From: Misgurnus anguillicaudatus | Lineage: Eukaryota; Chordata; Actinopteri; Cypriniformes; Cobitidae | Assembly: GCF_027580225.2 (NCBI RefSeq) | Contig: NC_073351.2 | Coordinates: 5,684,501-5,748,500, forward strand | Length of the DNA stretch: 64,000 bases | Reading direction: 5' to 3' | Part shown: positions 57,545 to 64,000 of the stretch, piece after piece | Position numbering within the stretch: the first letter of the stretch is position 1 | How the letters are laid out: every line of letters begins with the position of its first letter | Program-made: the position numbers and the translations under genes | The notes under the pieces: generated by a model | Seen by the model: only the letters and a program-made list of their open reading frames with translations | Told to the model about the DNA's origin: nothing | The model's database searches: none

Positions 57545-57900
57545 TATTGAAAAGAAAATGCTCTGTAAATGTCTTTCAACTGGAGAGATGTTTTTTTGCC
57601 AAGTTCAGACTTTGTTCTGGCCTGAAGACAAGAAGGTCCATGTGTTTGCATTCATTCAGCTGAAGATCCACCTAACCAACCTTTGGCTGTGGTGTGAAGA
57701 CGAGCTAATAGAAAGATTAGAGCCGTTTTCCGTCTGTGAGCTCAGGTGAGGCTGCTCATCTCTCTCCCAAACGTATTACAAAACCATATTCCTCAATTTA
57801 ATTCCTCTCGAGTAATGTGTTTACCCCGACAGACGCCAAACATCTGCACGCCGATAATCCCAGCGAGAAGGACGAAGAGAAGATAATCGGGAAGAGCGGT
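57545..57900 (+). other. Two weak exon candidates, unidentified
   Basis: A 63-codon frame at 57558-57749 reaches a donor-like AG-GTGAGG. Further on, CCCCGACAG precedes a 66-bp block (57835-57900), richer in GC, whose one open frame reads AKHLHADNPSEKDEEKIIGKS before GTCAGT. Intron phases of the two do not agree, and no family is recognised. They could be chance or conserved non-coding DNA. Confidence 0.2.
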
Positions 57901-59484
57901 CAGTCTGAACGAGTATTTGTCCTCTTGCTGTGTTTAAAGAGGTTTTAAGCCGTTTTCTGAAGAGTGATTGTCTGTATACATGTGTGCGAGGGGTTTGTTA
58001 ATGGATTGAAAGTCTTTGTCAGGCACATGAATTCCCGCTGCTGTCATGCAACATCACAGCTGAGTGCTCATGAAAGCTGTGGAGGTCCCATCACATCGTA
58101 CCACCTGCTGCTGGACCATCTGCTCCACCGATCTTCACTATGATATTCACTCACGCATTTACACGCACTCACATACACAAACAGACGTGTTTAGCTATAT
58201 AAATGAGGATATACTGTACACAAACTTTCATTACTTTTATATAAAGTTCATTATAATGGCGTCAGACTAATCCTTGCTTTGTATGGGTTATTTTTGGAAC
58301 ATCAGAAAGAGGTTTGCTCCGGAAATGTTGTCCCTAAAGTACTTTAATGTACATCAAAGTACAAACACTGTTATACACGCACACACGCACGCATGCACAC
58401 TGTTGTTAAATATTGTGTTGTTGTCGGAGATGCAGAGCCGGTCATCATGAACACAGCAGTGAGTTACGCTGTTGACACATGGATCCCTCAGAGCAGATTT
58501 CATCTGGAGGGAGAACGACTGATTCAATCAGCAGTTAGTTTGATTATGTTGTCATGGCGACAGCATCTCTGGAGCACATGGCGACTATGCGCATGATTAA
58601 CAGAGCATTCTACAGAGCAAACAACAATTCAGATGCATTAAAATGATACACTTCATGATTTTGAAAAGTGTATCAAAGAGTTAGAAGAACAGAGAAGACA
58701 AATACTGTGTTTTGAAGCAGGGTTTATCAATGTGCCAGTTATGAGTTTAACGTCTGTGCATTTTCTTTAACCCTGCAGTAGGTTATCTTTTTGCATTAAA
58801 TTTCATTAACATATAAAGGACTGTGTGTGTACGATCAACATTCCACATTCAGTATTAACATATTTTAAACCACAACTGAACTGATAAAACACTCAGTTTT
58901 CAAAAGCAGGTAGTCTGCCAGAGTCTTACGCTTTCTAATCATCTGATGGTTCTTTCACAAGTGTTGGTAAGAATAAACAATACACAGACATAAGTAGGAT
59001 GAGGTGTGAAAGAAGAAAATGAAAGACGAAGCCAAATTAGGCTAATTAAAATAAAAGAAGATTCACTTTTTAAAAATAAATTGAAAATTGCATTTTGTAA
59101 AATTCTAGTGTACTCTTGAAAGTAAAACTTCAGAACAGGTCATTTAATAACAACCTATCATTCAACCAATATGACTTTTGGTAATTTGTCCATTCAGCCA
59201 TACGACCAACAGATGCATTTCTTAATTAACGCCTCTGCCAGCAGTAGGTTAAAATTAAGTAAGTATCCTGTTAACTTATTCTCATACATTTGCAACTATG
59301 TCAACTAACTCTCATTAGAGTATTAGTAGACTGTTAAGGCTAGTAGAATAAGTTAGTAGAATTCCTAAAGTGGACTATTGAAATAAAGTGAAATCCAAAT
59401 TCTGTATACAAATTGTTCAATTGCTAAAACATACTAGATAGTGAGCATCTTTCAACAACAACCCAGTTCTCTGTAAACCCAGAT
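57901..59484. other. No gene seen
   Basis: Short CA/ACGC tract near 58378-58400; 58430-58610 is GC-balanced and non-repetitive, without an assignable role. Confidence 0.45.
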
Positions 59485-59487
59485 ATT

Positions 59488-60618
59488 GGGTCTCATTCAC
59501 TTATAATTGCGTACGTTTTTTGTATTTTTACGCACACTTGAACTTCTCACGAAAACGTTCCACCTAATTCACAACACGTGCGTACGCAAATGAGTTTGTT
59601 CTTCTACTTGTTCTTATGTTAGTGAATTTAAAGTGTTCTACATGAGCGGCCGTGTGCACGAGGTTGGTAATTTGCATAATACACCCCCAACCTGCTCCAT
59701 ATATGGGCTTTGCGCAGTGCTGGTCCACAGAACATTTTATGAGTAGTTTGTCATAGAAGCAAAAGAGCTCTAAAAGAAATCCCTGATCATATTTATTATC
59801 GTTAAATTTCCATTTAGCTTTGAATTTTTTATTTGAGAGGTTTTTCTGTCCCTAGAGGAAGCCAGTGCTGTCCACCAACCGGAGTAACATTAAATAAGTA
59901 TTGGATACGTTAAAAACTATGACATTTAATTAATATGGCACCTGTATCTAAAATAAAACAGACAGGAGATCAAGTAATTGACGTTTTGGATTCCTCATTA
60001 CACGTTTACATTAGGCATTAAGCAGACGCTTTCATATAGAGATTTAAAAAGTCAGGAAGGAAAGCGTGAAAAAATAAGTAGGCTATAATAATGTATAATA
60101 TAATGTATATAATAATAATAATATAGATCATGTAAAATAATATATAACACAGAAAATATTATAATATCAAATATAATCATGTAAATTTTATACAAGCAAA
60201 AAGAACATCAAACACAAGGACATTAAATAGGAGAACTAATGAGGGGAAAATAATAACAAGAAAGGGATTGGGTAAAAAGTGACCAGACACGGAAAAAACA
60301 TGGTCTAAAATAAACAATACTAAGACCGATCATCTCCCACACAAAACATTGTACTGTCAGAATCCTGCTGAAACAGACTAGAATAAAAACAAGACCAGAT
60401 ACAGGCAGGATCCTGACAATTCTAGCCTAGTAATTTGATTATAGCATATGTGATTATTGCGTACGAGTGGTATTATTGCGTACGACTTGATTTTTTGCGT
60501 ACATTTAGAAACCATTTTGATACGAAAGGTTTTTTATCACGATTTGTTCGTCAAAACATCCATACACACAAATCTCATGCACAAATTTGTGCGTACGCAT
60601 GCTTAGTGAATGAGACCC
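59488..60618. mobile_element. DNA transposon with GGGTCTCATTCACT ends and GCGTACG motifs
   Basis: GGGTCTCATTCACT and AGTGAATGAGACCC are perfect inverted ends, flanked by ATT on both sides (59485-59487, 60619-60621). TGCGTACG or close variants occur at both subterminal regions (59510, 59580, 60460, 60477, 60497, 60592). 1.13 kb without a transposase. Confidence 0.72.
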
Positions 60619-60848
60619 ATTGTCTTTACTTAAAGAATCAAGTAAATATCACTTAATATTTTGCATTTGGTAACTTTACAAAAAAAAATTTAGTTCAATT
60701 AACTTTTAAACTTAGAAAATTCATAAAACTAAAAATTTCATTGTAATAAACTGAAAATGATCAATACAATTTGTGATGAGGAATACAGATAATCCTTTGT
60801 GACTGAATATTTTGATTATTTATGGTTTATCACAGAAACTTCACTTAA

Positions 60849-61377
60849 AGGTCACGTTCTTCCTGATACCATTTTTTAAACCCTATTTAGTATGTAATGT
60901 TGCTATAATAGCATAAATAATACCTGTAAAATGATAAAGCTCAAAGTTCACTGCCAGGCGATATATTTTCTTCATTAGAATTCCTCTTTAAAAGCCTACA
61001 ACGAATGGCCGGTTTGGACTACAGCCCTCCATTTCCTGCTTTAATGATGTCAGTAAAACAGTTCGTTGACTAAACTCCGGCCACAGGAATACGTCAGTCA
61101 CCAGCTTTGGCTCAAACGGCTCTGCTAAGTTAAGCTGCTATTGAATCACAGCACACTAAACAAACTACACAATCTGAACTTGATACGTATTTCTGAAGGA
61201 GGGACTTCACATAACAAGGAAGACATCAGCCTGTTTTGAGGACAGTGAAAACAGCGCTATACAGATAAGTAAATCGTGTGAAAAATACCGCTTTTTTACA
61301 AGTGAAACATGTACACATGTTATATTGCCCACTATAAACACAATCAAAGATTCAAAATCACAGACCGAACGGGCGCT
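60849..61377. mobile_element. TTAA-flanked MITE (T2/Kolobok-like), 529 bp
   Basis: AGGTCACGTTCTTCCTG and GACCGAACGGGCGCT are imperfect inverted ends with TTAA flanks (60845-60848, 61378-61381). Confidence 0.7.
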
Positions 61378-61469
61378 TTAAATAAGTGTTATAAAATGTC
61401 ACAGAGGTTTAAGCTCTTAGTATTATTGATGTTGTTTTGTTGTAAACTGTAATTTGCTTATATTGTTCC

Positions 61470-61484
61470 GGGGGGGGGGGGGGG
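61470..61484 (+). repeat. Run of 15 G
   Basis: An uninterrupted G run at the probable edge of a repeat; homopolymer length may be unreliable. Confidence 0.9.
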
Positions 61485-62062
61485 CATTAGCATTTTGGGC
61501 CGTATAAGAAAATGAGGATGAGCCCCCTACTACACCAATTTCACATCAAAAATACAAGCCAACCTATTTATTTTAAAACTTTGTCTGCAATTTAATAATA
61601 CAGACCTATTATTTTTATTGTTGCTTTTAACCATTAGGTATCAGTATTTAGTCAGAGACCTACCATGTCTCTAGCTATAAGATGATTTATTTTGCAAATG
61701 TAAGTTTCATAAAAACAAAGTACAGTAATTAAATATTCAGTGAAAATGCCGTTTACCATCTGTTCTTACTCAATAACTGACTGAAGCTGTATACACTGCT
61801 GCTTTGCTCAACTCCGCACTGCGAGGGCGTCTTAACAAACTGATGTGACTCTAATACTGAGGCTATGTAAAACTGGAAGACTGTATTTTTACCGGAAATG
61901 CAGAAACAAGCCATAACTTTGTTTTATTGGTAACTCTTTGGTAGATAAATTTATCATTTCTATTACATTACTGTTACTAATAAAAATTATCTATGGGGGC
62001 TCCAGAAGTGCAAGGGCCCTTAATATCGTCCTACCCCTCCCCCCTTAGTGGCGCCCCTGCAT
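61485..62062. mobile_element. Probable DNA-transposon end, hAT-like
   Basis: Near 62040-62062 the minus strand reads CAGGGGCGCCACTAAGG, a form common at hAT ends in fish. The left end could be at the G run, but pairing is poor. Confidence 0.35.
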
Positions 62063-63430
62063 GGACCCTGTTAAGCACATTGTACTGTATCTCCACAATA
62101 ATGAGAATGCTTGTCAAAAATGCAGTTTTGCACTGAAGTGACCTAAACTTTATTTGTTGGAGTAACTAGAAATTTTAAGTTAAATGTACTCAAGTTTAGG
62201 TTCACATTATTTTTTGAGGGCAACTAATTTCCTAATTTTTTAAAGTAAATTTAACTTGCCTGGATTAACACCATGTGGTTCTTAGCTGTTGCAATTCATA
62301 TTTTACATTGAACATTACAGCGGCGACTCAACAAAATACCAAACCTGTAATTCATATTTGAAGAGTTTATAAATCCATCTTGAATAATTTGGGTAAAAAC
62401 GTGACAAGATGAAAACCACTATTTTCTGTTACAAACTTTCACATAGCATCTTTAGGTTATAATAACATAAAAAAATGTAAATCCATAATTTGATTTTCAA
62501 AGATTTATTATAAAAACAGATGATTTCGCACGTAAATTATTAGATGTTTATAAATGTCATTAAAGTATTATTTTGTTTTTGTTTGTTTGTTGATCACGAA
62601 GTACAAAATAGATGAGGAAAACTAGGATTCCGTGGTGCGCTGTGATTTGTGGAGCGGATTTATTGCATTCTGCAGAAAAGGAGGAGTGGCGTTTATTGCG
62701 TTTTGTGAAAAAGGGAGAAAAGATGACAGAATAACACGGCGGATATTGGATTTTGCTTAAAAATTAAGAATTTACTTTTAAATAGTGACCTGATATAATA
62801 CTGATTTTGACAGTAACTCATTTTTTTTTTAATGGCGTTTATCACGTTTTGCAACCAAACTCTTCATTTATTGTATAGAGTTGTATTTCTTGTGTTCTGT
62901 TTTTTTTAATGGCATGTCAACCGTTTGTGTTAACATCTGGCTCATTTGTTTATCCAACATGGGCTACCAGGTGACAGATAAATATGCACCATTTAGACAT
63001 CAACACACATTATTACAGTATATTGTTATTTGCATTTTATTATTTGTATTTGACTTCTTTATCTTTCCTCCTATCTATCTATAGCTCCAGGAAAGACCTG
63101 TAACCCATTTACTGTATGGATCATGGCTCACCAATTGAAAACTACTGATGTATCTCATTCCGCCTTAAAGCAATTAATTAAGTCACTGTTGACCTTTAGT
63201 AGAGAGGAGAACCCAACAGTCTCTGATTCTGTACAGATTCGTCTACTGGTGTTCCACCTGTTCAAAAGCCTGTTTTTGCCCCATTGAAATAAAAACCAAA
63301 TGTCAAGATCCAAAAGTCAAGATCATCAGAGATGTCCATAAGATATCCAATTAAAGATGTTATCTTCTTTACGACCCTTTCAACATAGAGAGAACTTTAG
63401 GATCAATTCAGAGTCAAGCTAAAGACATCC
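62063..63430. other. No gene seen
   Basis: AT-rich, no supported feature. Confidence 0.5.
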
Positions 63431-63439
63431 GGTTTCTCA

Positions 63440-63770
63440 TCTCAGGTCATTTATTTGGCAGTAATGTAAAAACGGCACTCTCTATAGCTCAATGCCAGTT
63501 GCCCATTCAGCAAAGGTTTTATTAAAGACTGCCAGCAGGTTTGCCTCATTGCACTTTAAAATGACTTACTAACGTCCATAGGGATCCCATCAGTTCCTGG
63601 GCATGACCATTAGCTAAACCTTATACTGGAAAATACCATTCATGCACTGGTAATGGCCTCTCCAGTTCAGCACTTGCTTCCATTTGTACCTGTGGTACTC
63701 CTTTATAATAACCGTGCACTTCCCTAACAGTTGCCATTTAATGTCATTTTCAGTCAGATTTTCTTGTTCA
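63440..63770 (-). pseudogene. Degenerate L1/Tx1-like LINE reverse transcriptase fragment
   Basis: On the minus strand, CPGTDGIPMDVSK (bases about 63570-63605) is followed, after a frame change, by NLLAVFNKTFAEWATGIEL (about 63485-63545). These match the successive K-PG-DGIP and LL-VFN----G-LP segments of L1-type reverse transcriptases. Stops and frameshifts are frequent, so it is an old fossil that may continue to the window edge. Confidence 0.5.
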
Positions 63771-64000
63771 AAGGCAGTATCAACCCTTTTATCTTTTTCT
63801 TGAAGTATTCTTGGGACTTTCTTTTTTTAGATATAACTATTGAGCTATTTTCCTGGGGCTATGTGCTCTACTGATGTCTGTTGAAGAACCTCACTGCTTG
63901 TATTTCTCATTAATACTTTAGCCAACTCATTGAACATAACCAGTCTTGAGGGAAATAATCAAAAGATGTTCAGTGTTCCAAGAAGTTCCAAGAGTTACAG

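Overview
The window looks like non-coding nuclear DNA from a teleost fish, most likely a cyprinid or another Danio-like cypriniform. The basis is the AT-rich background, a tRNA-derived SINE of the DANA/HE1 type, fish-type Ty3/Gypsy retrotransposons, long dinucleotide microsatellites and a dense layer of TTAA-, TAA- and hAT-type miniature DNA transposons. The species cannot be named from sequence alone. No host protein-coding gene could be supported.

Layout. 1-5512: the 3' part of a plus-strand Ty3/Gypsy element, cut by the window edge inside its protease. It has one frameshift in pol and a 1.5 kb 3' LTR holding a 97-bp tandem array. 5513-9740: unique DNA with three DNA-transposon insertions, one nested in another. 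9741-19276: a complete, apparently young minus-strand Ty3/Gypsy element of the same broad family, flanked by a 4-bp CTGA duplication. It has intact gag, intact pol, a tRNA-Ser primer site, a polypurine tract, a textbook -1 frameshift signal, and two LTRs of very different length. The longer one carries five 143-bp repeats. 19277-64000: intergenic or intronic DNA with no supported gene, broken up by small transposons, palindromes, microsatellites, a SINE, probable solo-LTR remnants, THAP-domain and RecQ-helicase fragments and a degenerate LINE.

How the parts work together. In the complete Gypsy element, Gag (capsid plus zinc knuckle) ends at a stop codon directly after the heptamer GGGTTTT. 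A perfect 8-bp GC-rich stem lies 8 nt downstream, so Pol (protease, reverse transcriptase, RNase H, integrase) is expected as a Gag-Pol fusion. Most other insertions are non-autonomous and must use enzymes made elsewhere. At least seven insertions duplicate TTAA and have ends beginning AGG, AGC or ATG, consistent with the T2/Kolobok type; an eighth TTAA family is different.

Most unusual points: the frameshift signal; the long LTR, whose antisense strand reads like a string of splice acceptor-exon-donor modules; the patchy LTR divergence; a compound palindrome carrying two facing THAP fragments and a third degenerate one; and a TIR-bounded insertion with repeated GTCACCACCGTCAG motifs.
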